Assembly: GCA_029706075.1 (NCBI GenBank)
Contig: JAINUG010000307.1
Coordinates: 62,001-126,000 of the forward strand
Reading direction: 5' to 3'
Length of the DNA: 64,000 bases
Origin: Aldrovandia affinis
Lineage: Eukaryota > Chordata > Actinopteri > Notacanthiformes > Halosauridae
Below are positions 26,268-38,275 of this stretch, in pieces. How positions within the stretch are numbered: position 1 is the first letter of the stretch; the number at the start of each line of letters is the position of its first letter. The position numbers and the translations under genes were made by a program. The notes under the pieces were generated by a model, which saw nothing but the letters and a program-made list of their open reading frames with translations, was not told where the DNA came from and made no database searches.

Positions 26268-26499
26268 ACATTTACATTTACATTTTAGGCATTTAGCAGA
26301 TGCTCTTATCCAGAGCGTCTTACACAATTGACATTTCTTTACATGCAATACATTTATACAGCTGGATATTTTTCCTGAAGCAATTCAGGTTAAGTACTTT
26401 GCTTAAGGGTACAACAGCAGTGCCCCTACCTGGGAATTGAACCAGCAACCTCTGAGTTACAAGCCCAGTTCCCTAACCATTACACTACACTGCCGCCCT
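26268..26499 (-). mobile_element. tRNA-derived SINE with L2-type tail (family B)
   Basis: On the minus strand it starts gggcggcagtgtagtgtaat, has a B-box at ggttcaattccc, and ends with ctctggataagagcatctgc followed by taaatgcc and short ATTTAC-type repeats. The tail matches that of the L2-clade LINE end at 55862-55920, which identifies the likely mobilising partner. It looks full length (232 bp) and little decayed. Confidence 0.92.
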
Positions 26500-27380
26500 T
26501 CAACCAGTTTGGATATCCTCCCCTGCTCCGAGGGTGTTTGTAGTATAAAGAGAACTTGAAAAACCTGCTGAGGCCAGGGTTGAGTGGCCCTGCCCTAACT
26601 GATCGCTTGGGGAGTAAACAACGTCTCTCCCCGGAGTTTGACTTGTAACCGTTTGGCCATTAAGCCATTGGCCATGCTTTTCTTGTGTGCCACTCGCTCG
26701 TGAACAAAACTTGAGAGCAGGTAGGAAAAGGGGAAAGCGATACTCCCAAGGTGAGCTCGGAGACGAAAAAGAGAAACTGTAGGCCTAGTTACTGTCGGCG
26801 ATCACTTTGATCACAACTGCCCCGGGTTTATTCTTGGTGCATGTTGAGCATCCACCGCGAATGCTGCAATGACTTAATCAGAGAGATTTTTTCAGGGGGT
26901 CGGGGGCTTGTTGGTCTTGGGCCAGGAGTCCTGGCTGCTAGTGGTTGTCTTGTGCCACAGGTATCTGCAGTGGCAGTGCGGTTTGGAAGATCCTCCACAT
27001 GAAAATGTTTGCTTTGTGGTATAGACTGCATTGGGCGTAAACTACATTATGCACCTATAACAGCTGTTTAAAACATATTTTTTCACCCTATCCTGTTTTA
27101 TTGGGAGCGTTTGACTGCGTTTCGTGTTACTACAGGCTGAGAAGACACAATGGTGGTGGTGGTTATGAAGAATGTGCAGAGGCAAAAAAAGAAGCTGGTG
27201 TTGTAATGCTCTGGCAGGGGCGGATGCTCTAGTAATGCCGTTGGTAAAAATCTCATTTATTTATTTGTTTTAGGAATATTTTTTTTTGGTTGGATCTGTT
27301 TGCTTCAGTGCTGTAATTTGACCAAGGAACCACTGCAGATGTGTCGAATGCTTCCTTTACAGAGCAGTAATATAATAATG

Positions 27381-27526
27381 CATGCCATTTAACAGATGTT
27401 TTTATCCAAAGCGACTTACAGTAGCGAATGCATTCATTTGTCAGTACATGGCCCGAATGGGAATCGAACCCACAACCTAAGTGTTGTCAGCGCCATGCTC
27501 TACCTACTGAGCCACACAGAACCACA
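27381..27526 (-). mobile_element. tRNA-derived SINE (family D), copy 1
   Basis: On the minus strand: ggttctgtgtggctcagtag (A-box), then ggttcgattccc (B-box), and a short body ending in gtcgctttggataaaaacat-like tail sequence. The head keeps tRNA-like spacing and may be flagged by tRNA finders, but the attached SINE body and tail mark it as a retroposon. A second copy lies about 1 kb away at 28431-28573. Confidence 0.88.
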
Positions 27527-28430
27527 GTGAGTACCAAGCAGGGTGATGTAGGCTCTGTAGACTCAATCACCATGAAACCAAACACTAAAGATTAGAACAG
27601 TGCTGCCCAATGAAATTCTGAGCAAAAGTAGGTTAATGCCAGGGGTTTGCCAATCGATCGGCTTAACATCAGAATTGAGCTTATGGGCATGAAATGCACA
27701 AACCGCTATCAGCCAATATGGTTGTTTTATAGTCAATTTCATGGCTATTGTTAGTTTTTAAAAAAAGAAAAGAAATTGGCATTATTTTATTATGTCCATG
27801 TTGATGTTTTGGGACAACTTGTACAGGACACAGAATTTGAACACTGACGATAAAGCAGAAATGTATATATCTATCGCATTCATTAGTGTCCAAAAATCCT
27901 TGTTCACCAGCTCTTCACTTTTTTCCCCTCCCCTTACAGCTTTTCATCACGTTTGTTAAGTTGGTCGTAAACCAGGCTTCACTTAATACTTTCCTTTCCC
28001 CAGGAACGTGAATGGTTTCGGTCGGTAGTCTGGGCTGTGGGGTTTCTATAGTGGTTTGTTTATCTTCACATTTTAGTGTCTGTTCACATGTTCAGAAATT
28101 GAGTTGGTGCAATTCCTCAAATGCAGACATTTCCGACATTGTGTAAATTTGGCTGTGGCTGTCGCTTGGTAGTTAGTTTTTTTTGTTGTACAGTATTTTA
28201 AAAAAAAGGTTTCTTTAAGGTAAGCTATTTATCTGGATTCGTTTAAACGGTGTTGGTAAATAAAGCTACGGTTCATACAGTTCATTCAGCAAGTTTCCTC
28301 GTGGTGTTAAATCTGCCTGGTTATTTATAGGATGCATGCAAGGTCCTTGCCATTTCTTTGGGAAACGGAGACCCTGGTTGCTCCAGAAATTGAGAAATGA
28401 ACTGGGGAGATTTTCCATGCTTAACTGTAA

Positions 28431-28573
28431 CATAAGCCATTTAGCTTATCCGAGGCGACTTACAATAGTGAATGCATACATTTTTTTAGTATATGTGGTC
28501 CCAATGGGAATCGAACCCACAACCTAAATATCGTCAACGCCATGCTCTACCAACTGAGCCACACAGAACCACT
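28431..28573 (-). mobile_element. tRNA-derived SINE (family D), copy 2
   Basis: Same family and orientation as 27381-27526. The head, A-box and B-box (ggttcgattccc) are near-identical, and the tail (cctcggataagctaaatggc) is more diverged. The surrounding sequences differ, so these are two insertions rather than a local duplication. Confidence 0.88.
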
Positions 28574-31500
28574 GTATCCTCTCACTTTGTCTTTGGAATC
28601 ATGTAACTAAAAAAAAAAAATACATTACTCGAAATGGCTGAGAATGACATCATTGGCATCGAGATCATGTTGCTCAAGAAGGCTGCACAGAATCTACCAC
28701 CCAGGGTATTGTAGACATTTCTACAAATTGCGGTGAGAACTGTTAAAACCCCTTGAAACACATTTCGGGTGTGAAAGAGAAACCTATTACAAGAACATAA
28801 ACGGAAATGAATGAAACCTTGTTCATTCTCAATTCTAAACCATTACAAAATGGGGAAGTGAGTGACTGTTCTGCACCTGCGTCCCTGTAGTACAAAAGAA
28901 CAAGTTTGTGCCAGTAGAGCTATTGTTCAGTTTGAGTCTTTAAGCTTAATACCAAGTTTCAGTTACTGTTTTTGTGGACATAATAAAAAATTTGCGCCCA
29001 AGTGTAATGGGTACCAGGAAATATGCTTCTCACAGTGATTTCTTTTCTCTGACCCTTTGTCTGACCTGACAGTCACTCCTTGAGGCTAGATGCCAGTGCA
29101 CTGCACACAAAAAAAAACCAACTTAATAAAATAAGTTCTAAAATAAGCACAAAATTATTCCCCAATACAGAACCAGCAGTAGTTCCAATACAATTCTGTA
29201 CTTTGTATTGCATGGTTTTGTTGTTACATTTGATGTCCGGGTCGTCATCTTTTGTACATAAATAATGTTGTTCTTGCTTCACAAATGGAAGTTTTTGTTA
29301 TTCAAGTTAACAATGCCTTAAATGGCATGGCCTATGAATGTGTGCTTCAAAGCCTTTTAGCCTTACTTGGCTGTTCAGAAGGCCACAAATGATGTGCTAT
29401 AACTGTAATTATGAGTAATGTGCACTTTAGTGTCATTGGTAAAATACAAAGGTTATCAGCTTCTGAGAATTTGTGAGAACCTCTGAGTTGGGTTCTTCGA
29501 GGGTAGCCATTTTAGCTACCGTAGAATACAATTTTGTTTTGTTTACAAAGTGACCATCTTGAAATCTTGAATGAAGACTTTGGGGTAGGATTATTGAGGC
29601 CTAAACTAATTGGCATCACCCCAATGTCCATATTGGTTGGCTAGAGAAATCTGTCAAGATGACGAAAACAGATCCATTTTAAACCAGTCGGGTGTTTTTT
29701 CTGAGGCAGGATTTACAGTGACCCCTTCCACAAGCTAGTAAAATTTATTTTATTCCAATGTTTATGCTACCACCTATCAAACGGTGCTGTCCGCCATTTT
29801 TTTTTTTTTTTTACAGTGCTTTTGTGAGAACACTTATTTTAAAGAGTATTTATTTTATTAGTATATGCATATTGTTTTTTTTCCAAAAAAAAAAAAATAA
29901 ACTAAAATTATTTGGGACAAAACCAGTATTTAATTTACCATTTGAAGTTCAGATTAATACTTTGAAAACTGAGTGGCCTGCCTAATGATGGAGAAACTGA
30001 ATATATTCTCCTCTGTGTGTGTCCTAGGAAAGGTCCTCCTCATTGTTTCTGTCAGGAGCCTAAAGGTGCCACACCTTAATTCTGTCAGTATTAAGAGGAT
30101 GTGTTTGTAGTCATGAAAGTATTGCATGCATTGGTGCACGAATAGTTTTTTTGTTTGTTTTAAGTTTGTCTGTAGACCTTCAGGAATCCTTTATTTTCAT
30201 GCTCTGCCTCCATTCAGTAAGGACTTACTGAATATGAACAATGTGAAGTTTTTGTTCACGTCGCCTTTAGTTCCGTGTTTCATGCCTCACGCGTATAACC
30301 TTGTGTGCATGTCCCCTTCACCACATCCTGCTGCAGCTGCACATGGTATATCCTTCTAACAGTTGCTATTATTTGTACATTTATTTTTCTATCACTTCTT
30401 CTGCCAATATCAAGGTTTCTCCTCCGGGTGCAAGTCGTCTAGGCCATGTTTTTCAGATGGTAATATCTGGTAACTGGCGCCCACACACCGATTCACCTCT
30501 CGGCAGCCTAATGTTTGTGCTTTGTGATTAGCAGATGGCTCCGTGTTTTCACTGTAAATCTGGCCCTGGGTTACGGGAGGCAACCTGATCAGTCGTCCTC
30601 TATGCAAACATAACCCGAGCACAGCTAACATCACAGCTGACATGGAGCAACTCCCCCCTTTTCAAATGCACCTGGTTGGTGTAAAGTTACATCCAGTACA
30701 TGTGTACTCTACTGCCAAGAAATATCCTGCCTGTCCTTGCCAAGAATATTGTACAGAACTAGCTCCTTCAGAGAAATAATCAAGTCAACAAGCATTCCTT
30801 GGGCGTGACCCAGCAAACACTTTTTCAATACTTTGTATCTTCAAAACCTCAGTTGCAAATCTTCAAGAATGACCGTAATGCGTAACGTTCAGTCAGGGGG
30901 CTACACAGCTGGTCTCCAGCTACACGCACCACGTTGGCTGTCCGTCTCAAACAAAGGGGTAGATGCAGGCATGGGTGGATGCATGCATGCACCGAGAATA
31001 AGTGCTCCATGTTGACATTTAAAACAAAGGCTTGCCCTTCCTGTGGGCAGAGTACCTGTTTTTCAAGTTCAGAGGTAAGCCTCTCCTCCTGCTCGAGTGT
31101 AGTGATTTGTGACTCATTTTGTGTACAGTATGTAAGAATACGGCGGTTAAAATGGTTTTTTTATATTGTCTAGCTGCTTTGGGATTGGATAAATCAAAAC
31201 ATGACTATTAAAGCCACCGATAAGTATCTGATGATCGTGGAGATGCGGGAAACGTCGAGATCGTTATGAATTTGGCTGCGGTTGCAGTACAGGCTTATCC
31301 TCAAATGCATCTGCTGTCGACTAAAAAAGTGTTTTTTTAATATTCGAATTGGCAGTCTCGCTCGACCTTCGTAGTAGGCTACTGGTAGGCTAATTTACTG
31401 TGGGGTGTAAACTGGGGTTAAACTGAAGGATCCCATGGTCCTTAAAAATCTTTGGAAAATATTTGCATCCTGGAAAGTCAAGGAAAAGCGGTCAAATATC

Positions 31501-33290
31501 CCACTGTCCTTGAAAAGCTAGGTTGATCGAAAAGTGCGTCTTACTATTCGCCAACTTGATGTCACTACCAAGTCTTGTTATATTGGTGTGCAGTTGATGT
31601 GGTGCTTACAAATTGGACAGCTCATTGGCTTGTGCATTAATTCCACTCCCAAAAGTAATGGAGAGTGAAGTGCTCACCCTTGAAGATACAAAATGTTTTA
31701 AGTTATGCACCTGAAAATGTATGTCGAACCCGCAAACGTAGCCCTGACTATTAAACCATATATGCAACCTAGCTTTTGGGGCTTTTGAATGAACGACAGT
31801 TTAAGTAATGTACTCATGAATTCCACTGATTTGAAAAGATCGGTTTGCATTTGTGTTATGAATTAAGCTATGCTCTCGCATACTGACTTTTAAAGGATTA
31901 GGATGCTTTGTTCCTTCTTTAAAAAAAACCTGGTGCGTTCAAACAAATGAAATGCTGTGCGGCAACCAACATGTTTACAACAGCTTATTTGAATTTGCAC
32001 ACTGACGCTATGTTCGTAAATCTCGACATGGTGAACGCAGCTGGTGTTTGTAGAGTGTGAGCCTACCCCTCGACGGAGAAGCCTGCAGACCGCCTGCCCT
32101 GTAAGCCGCTCGGCTGAGGCCAGTCTGCGGCTCCCAGTTCGTCTGGCAGTGCTGCCGCTGGTAGACTGCGGGCTGACGCATAATCACACGCTTGACACAC
32201 TGTGTCCTGTCGTGTGAGCGGCAGTGGCGTGGCACCTGTCTCTGCCTGGCACTCCACCCAAGTAGAATAGACCAGTTTAACCTGTCTAGTCAGCAGGGCA
32301 CCGGTCTGTTTTCACAGCAGGCCGCTGTCAAAGAGTCTAGTGGAGCGATGCGGCGAGCCAGTGAGATTTACGGCACAACCATGCCCCCGTAATCCAGGGT
32401 TAACCCGAGTCCTCGCCATCCCCACCAGCATTAAAACGCTTCGCTGTTCAACCCATTCTTCTGCAGCGAGGTGATTATTTGTCGCATTGCTTTTCTGAAA
32501 GCTGGTAATATGCAAGTTTTATGAGTGGAAATTCAACCCTAGATCAAAACGTATTAATTGGAACCCACACATGGGCCATTTCCTTTGTCAAGCCAGTAGA
32601 ACTGTATAAAATTCTAACGTTGAGATTTAGGGTGTAGGAAATTCCTGTGTGCTCCCTTCAGTTCGGTGATAGCCTGCTCCTGACTCCACGGGTCGAGAGT
32701 GTGAGGTCAGTGTCTTTGTGACAGTTTTGTGATTTTTAAAATCATGATTTACGGTCATTTACCCTCTTAACACCGTTCTGTTCTTGCATCTGCTGCCCAT
32801 CTGTTTCAGACTTGTGAGAAAAAGTGTCCGAGAGCAGGTTCCCTGTCTGCTGATTTGTTGTCTGCCATTTTATTTGGCCTGTTTTGCATACGGGTGTGAA
32901 ATGAAAAGTCATCTGTCTATTAATGTTGAGCCGAAAGCCAGCGATGGAATTTTACCTGTCACTCTTGAATGCGGACGTGTGAGGAAGGCTGTTGGGAAGC
33001 GCTTTTGTACCCGGCTCTCCTCGTTCCCTTCCCTTCTACGAATGTGTGAGTGGGAGGTTGACTAAGAGTAGACTGGGATTCCCAGCGATTCAGAGCACAG
33101 GACCCACTTAATGAGCAAGTGCGTCTTTCTGTGACCCGCCCCTTATTTCAAATGTAAACCACCACCGGGCTAACTGTGGAATTTGTACAGTGGATGCAAC
33201 TAGTGCGCGTGTTTAATTTGCCTGGTGGCAATGGCAACGGAAAGCCTATGATATACAGTGAGTAATATACATTGAGTCATTATTTTTCAT
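28574..33290. other. Middle part of inferred spsb1 intron 1
   Basis: Mostly unique AT-rich sequence with T-runs near 29800 and A-runs near 29888. A repeat-free block at 30400-30630 is listed separately. Frames at 32784-33065 and elsewhere show no family similarity. Confidence 0.4.
30400..30630. promoter_or_regulatory. Candidate conserved non-coding element, intron 1
   Basis: Balanced-composition, non-repetitive block with motifs such as gattagcagatgg (E-box CAGATG) and tatgcaaac, in AT-rich surroundings. Function is inferred only from appearance. Confidence 0.2.
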
Positions 33291-33297
33291 GCTTGTC

Positions 33298-33362
33298 ATA
33301 ACCCAGCGCAACGCTTCTCACGACCCGCCAGTGGCACCCCACCCATGGTTTGAGAACTACCG
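33298..33362 (-). mobile_element. hAT MITE end fragment
   Basis: On the minus strand it reads ggtagttctcaaaccatggg, the typical inner terminus of hAT MITEs of the CAGTGGTTCTCAAAC type, followed by a degenerate body. Only one end is visible and there is no target duplication. Confidence 0.5.
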
Positions 33363-34189
33363 ACCAGGGGAGAGGGCAGGCAAGCGTGCAGTCTGTAACC
33401 TGCAGTCCACGGAGAGGCTCCCCCTGCTTGCACGAGGATTAAATGTGGACTCGCTGGCCCAGACAAAAGGAGCCAGTGTTCCCTGGGTTCTGCACATCCA
33501 CGGAACCCATTCCGCATTTCAATCAGCTCCCGAAACGGTGGGCCAACGCTCCCCACCAGCTGCAGGATCACAGCTCACAGGCACCTAAACGAAAACCGCG
33601 TTAAAGACACAAAGCGCACCAACACAAGCTGCTCACTTTCTGTCCAAAGGAAAAGAAAAGCGGGGCGAAGCACTCAAGCTTTGGATTTTAAAAAAAACGA
33701 AACAAAATAAAACCAAATTATTTAATAATTTGCTTGTTGATAACCTTTAGACTTTAAAATGGATCCGTGAACTGTGTTACATAAGAGACCGATGTAGCAC
33801 AGTGCTCAATGTACACGGACCCCACAGCGTTGGCAGTGCAGTGCCAGCACGCGTTTCCTCCCAGCCCCTCAAGAGCCATCAGTCTTGCAGTTATTAATCG
33901 GCAAGTGTTCACCAGCCAGACAGCCTCGCATTCCTGCAGCCTGAACTCACCGCTGCTGTTGATCTATCCTTGGAGAGCCAGCTGTGGCTCCCATCCAATA
34001 GCCTTGCTTTTCTTTGCTGCTTTTTTAAGCATCTCTCGTACAGTATTTCACTTTCCATATTTATGTACATGTGTAAAATTCCTTTCGAAATTAATTTGAC
34101 GTCTCACGTCCAAACATCAAATTAAACTCAAAAGTGTGTGTGTGTGGGGGAGGGGTTGTCTGGTGAGCAATGTAACACTGAGAAAGGGA

Positions 34190-34495
34190 ATGGTTAATCC
34201 CAACACGGTGTGCAAATTAACATGTCTCTCGTTCGCTGAAGGCTGGACAGCCATTGAGGAGAAGGAGGAGGAGGAGGGGGTGGGGGGGAGACATTGTTTA
34301 CATTCACAAACTTGCCACCCACTGTTTGCTTTTCCTTCCCCTGTGTTTGGCTGCCAGTGGAAAGACATGACCCATTTAAATGGCTGTTTACCCGTATTAG
34401 CGAAGGGGCCAAAATGCTCCTCAATGAACTCTTGTCTACAATTCAATTACAAGGGCCCTTAAAGAAACCCATTATTTCTGTGCTGTTTGTGTTAT
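34190..34495. promoter_or_regulatory. Candidate conserved non-coding element, intron 1
   Basis: A unique block including the palindromic core CATTTAAATG (34374-34383) and several AATTA/ATTAA cores, interrupted by a purine-rich GGA stretch (34255-34290). It is not recognised as a repeat or exon. A TG microsatellite follows it. Confidence 0.25.
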
Positions 34496-34530
34496 GATGT
34501 TCCCTGCACGTCAGGGCCATATGTGCAGCG

Positions 34531-34531
<1 letters not shown>

Positions 34532-34563
<32 letters not shown>
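34532..34563. repeat. TG microsatellite
   Basis: Sixteen TG units. Confidence 0.95.
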
Positions 34564-34564
<1 letters not shown>

Positions 34565-34569
34565 ACGTT

Positions 34570-35890
34570 ATGGAGGCTGCACATTACAGTGCATTAGGCT
34601 GTTTGGAGACCGGTTACAAAGCCCTTTACTTCTGAGAACAATGCCCTCCTCTTTCTGCTTCTAGATTCAATACAGCAATAACCACACAATTTAGCCAATG
34701 CAGTACTTTTTTGAAAGCCGAGTGCCTAAGGTTTTGGAAGCAATGACATCAAAGATGTTAGAGCAAGATATTGTACTGCGTCTAGTTTTGTCCCTCTGGT
34801 ACAAATGGATGCATGTGGAAGGGCAAGAGTTGACTCTTCCCAACCTGCTATTCTCAATGAAGGGGAATGCAGTATATCATTTTTAATTGTACATCTTGAA
34901 TTACATAAGTTGCCAGGGCAATGTCTGCAAAATTAGCGAAACTCTGTACTGTTGAGTGTGCAAGTGGTAATAATGTGGCTGTCCTGCTGAGTTGGTCAAG
35001 GTGAAGGGTTTTCCGTTTTTGGTTTTTATTATTTTCCGTTTGGTTGGAAAAATGTTGGGTCATCTTGTGCAAGCTGTTGGGAGATATCTGCTAAGGGGTC
35101 AAGGGTTCCGTCTCTCCAGCCCTGGACAGCACAGTGTCACGGTGTCGCCAGTCTGTATCGCTGCCTGCCGAGCATGGAGCATTTTTCCCAGCGGCTCTCT
35201 TCCTGCCAACGCGGCTGCTGGCCGAATTTTGCCAGTTGTGGTTTCCCTCAGAAAGTCGCAGTTGCATAGTTTTATATTTTTAAAGCCAGACATTTTTAAT
35301 ATTGGCTTTCCTGTTATCTTCTGGCTAGACAAGCTCATAAAAGGAAATGGCTGAACATTCTATTCTTCCTTTTTTTCCCCCCTTATTTCCTCCTATTGCT
35401 TGGAGGTTGTTTGTGTTTTGGAATGGTATTGTGCTTTGTTATTAACTGAAATAGAATTAAGAGGCAGGAATTTCAGAAACATTGCATACCTTATGAAATA
35501 GGAGTAAGAGAAATGATTCCTCAATTCAAGCGGTAACCTCACCAAAGAATACCATACCTTGCTGTCTGGTAGTTTAGCATATTTACAAAATAAACTCATG
35601 GCTCCACACTAGCCCACTTTCTTAGTGGTGCTTGCACTACCAAAATTTGGTTGCACAAGCGAAATCATCAGCTGCACCATCAAAATTGATTTTATTGGTA
35701 CATTTTAGATACATTTATGAATTTGTCATCACTTTCATCAGTAGCCTGTAGCCATGGTCTGTAGTGTGGCCTCTTGGCCCTCCACAAACACAGTATTGCC
35801 AGCCTTCTCTATGCCATTATTTTACAGTACATTGCTTTATCGCTGTCATTATTGTGCCTTAAAACCACGTAAACTCCTTCACCAATCCAT
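34570..35890. other. Unique part of intron 1
   Basis: No exon or repeat recognised. The 34992-35354 frame overlaps an antisense frame and has no family similarity. Confidence 0.4.
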
Positions 35891-35896
35891 ATGGTC

Positions 35897-35972
35897 AAGC
35901 TTCCCAAATTTGGTCTTCGGAGGACCCCTGTGTATGCAGGTTTCCATTGCAACCATAATCGCAATTCCTGAA
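35897..35972 (+). mobile_element. hAT MITE fragment, same family as 53580-54124
   Basis: ttcccaaatttggtcttcgg followed by aggacccctgtgtatgcagg and ttccattgcaaccataatcg parallels the first about 75 bp of the MITE at 53580 (tcctggggaccca, then ggttttcattccaaccataa). Only the 5' end remains, without the terminal CAG. Confidence 0.55.
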
Positions 35973-36044
35973 GTATGAGCTGTTCATTGGCTGTCTACAG
36001 ACATAATGTGGCATCTCTTAATGTCAGAATCCGATGTTCATGTT

Positions 36045-37330
36045 ACACGGTCGAGCCTTGACAAGTTGTTAATTGGAGGAGGCAGTGGCAGCATTGAGCA
36101 AATAAAATTAATAGGGGGAAGGATAATCATTTCAAGAGGCAATACGGGCAGGACTTACAGATGGGATGACAGTAGTGCCATCCATCTGTTTGTCACCCTC
36201 TAATTGAAGAAAATAATGACACTCAACAAGGTAAAGTCATAAGTGAGAGTGATATCAAAGTCCATCATCATCATACAAGGACATTGAGTGGCAGGGGGAC
36301 CTGCCTTTTATCTGAGTGATCAATGCACTTTGATTAATATGTTGAGCTAATTGTTGCATTGGCAAGTCAAAACAGCAATGGGGGGAAAAAAAGAAGGCCT
36401 TGTCTGGATCCATGGGCAATACGAAACACATCTGAAAACTGTCCACCAGTGGAGACACTTGCTGAGGGATTAGCATACAAACTTGAATTATTTTAATTGA
36501 AGTATTGCCACATTTAAAATAAATAAATAAATAAAATATAAAAGACCACTTGGGGAGACGATTGCTTCTGCAATAACCTCCAACACACGGTGAATGTTGT
36601 CTGATGCCAGGACCTTTTATGAAGCCTGTCTGATTGTAGTTAATCAAGCACTAATGACCTTGTTTAAACCGAAGATCAGTACCGTGTGCACATATTTTAA
36701 TGTCTGTGTTAATTAAAGGTATGGGCCGATAGTTTGCATGCTCTGAGATTTTACTGGATTTATGGAGATTAATGCAGTATTGAGGTTAATGAATTAATGC
36801 ATTATTAAGGTGTAGATGAAAGCAGCCTTTTGCGATGGCAGCATTGATGGTGGACAACCAGACAGGGCCTAAAATTTCCCACAGTGTCAGGTATATTTTT
36901 CGGCCAGTATGCCATCAAATCCTTGGTGGATTTCACAGCTTGATATAATTCCTCATTTTTTTAAGTCCTTTGTTGAGAAGGATGGGTAGATTCAGTTCTT
37001 GTAGGAAAGCAGGGCAGGAATCGGGTGAGGATTGTGTCTCAGAAGAAAATCAATTTGCAAAGGAGGATTTCACTTCTCAAACATTTCATCTTGAAGATGA
37101 ACCCTTTCACAGGACTGTTCATTGATGGAATATTAAAACTGCTCTCCTGACATTTTGGTGTCAAAGCCAGAAGACCGCAAGGACAATTCCCATCTCAATA
37201 ATATTTACGTTTGGTGATATGCACGAGATAATCAACACGTTGTCTTAACAGGCTATTCAGTTCCGCTCAAGAGGGTATATTTTTAATTGGTTTATTGATA
37301 GACCTACAGCTGACATCCGTGAAGTCCTAA
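36045..37330 (-). mobile_element. L1-clade LINE, ORF2 reverse-transcriptase fragment
   Basis: Minus-strand translation in shifting frames follows the L1-type ORF2 order. Near 37225 a KRKYYEMG segment resembles the linker before the RT. At 36921-36954 there is an ELYQAVKSTK motif, followed by TINAAIAKGCFH. NYRPIPLINTDIK lies at 36692-36734, YNQTGFIKG at 36613-36641 (the L1 consensus is D-QTGFI-GR), and SLYDDD around 36265-36280, where the catalytic YADD motif has become YDDD. PPINFICSMLPLPPP at 36076-36120 matches the post-RT 'LP--Y---MLP---P' region. Multiple frame changes and stops show a long-dead copy. The endonuclease domain, ORF1 and the 3' end are not recognised. It lies antisense in spsb1 intron 1. 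Confidence 0.85.
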
Positions 37331-38275
37331 ATGCTGACCATAAACACCTGGTCATTGAAACGGTTTGTTGGAAATGAAGAGTTTGATAGCTAATTTCCTG
37401 CATTTCTGTGGCTTAAAATAACCGTCCAGAAAAATACTTGTTGATTTGATTTCATATTTTATTTATACACTCGATTTTGCACAGGTGGTTGTCCTGAACC
37501 ATATAAGCCATTTGCATTCCTGTCTGCTCCCGGTCCTCAGAATGCCCTGTGACGCAGGGTCTGTCTCACCTCCCTATTTGAATAGGGCTAGCGCAGTGAT
37601 AAAGTGGATATACACGGACATTCCACACCTTAAGACGCAAAGCTACTTGATTTACTCCGCTAAGTGCTTATAGTCTGTGTTTATGCCTAAAAGAATGAGG
37701 GGGAAAAGGAGGGAGGTGGAGTGATGGATTCTGAGCTTTGTGTTTGCTAGTAGGGCCAATTTTACTTTTCACTTTGCTTTTAAAGGGCAAAGTACTTTTT
37801 CTGAGTGAACAAATTAACTTTTCAGTTTTCTCTGCACCCACCGCCCGTTTATTCCGTTCCCCTCAACTAACACTGGAACATATTTCTAAAACCACCTAAA
37901 TATACCATAGACGGGCTGCCATAAAACAAGTCAGTTGAAAGTTTGTTTTATACATTGAATTTTCTTCACAATTAGAAGGTAGTTAAATTGATAATGCATT
38001 TATTATCCCACTCTCCTGAAGAGGTTTTTTATTATTTTTAAAAGGTGGAGGCGCCATCCTGCCCAGCCACTCCTCGCTGTGGTCAAGCTCTCAGCCGTTT
38101 GGAAAATGAGCATCAAGTGCATTTTTGTGAAGCATAACGGCGGTGGCATCAGCAGGCACTGAGTTCAGGCAGTGTTGTATGCACAAAGCACTTGCCTGCT
38201 CAGGCTGTGAGTTTACATTTTAGCCTTTTAAATTGTCCTTCCTGCATAGTGTTGGTGAGTGTCCATGTACTGTAT

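Noticed and set aside
27460-27526. tRNA gene on the minus strand
   Set aside because: A and B boxes and a tRNA-like fold are present, but the segment is the head of a SINE with a second copy at 28431-28573 and a retroposon tail.
33289-33588. Overlapping open frames on both strands
   Set aside because: Neither has family similarity. The 5' part overlaps a hAT MITE fragment, and GC-rich sequence lowers stop frequency on both strands.
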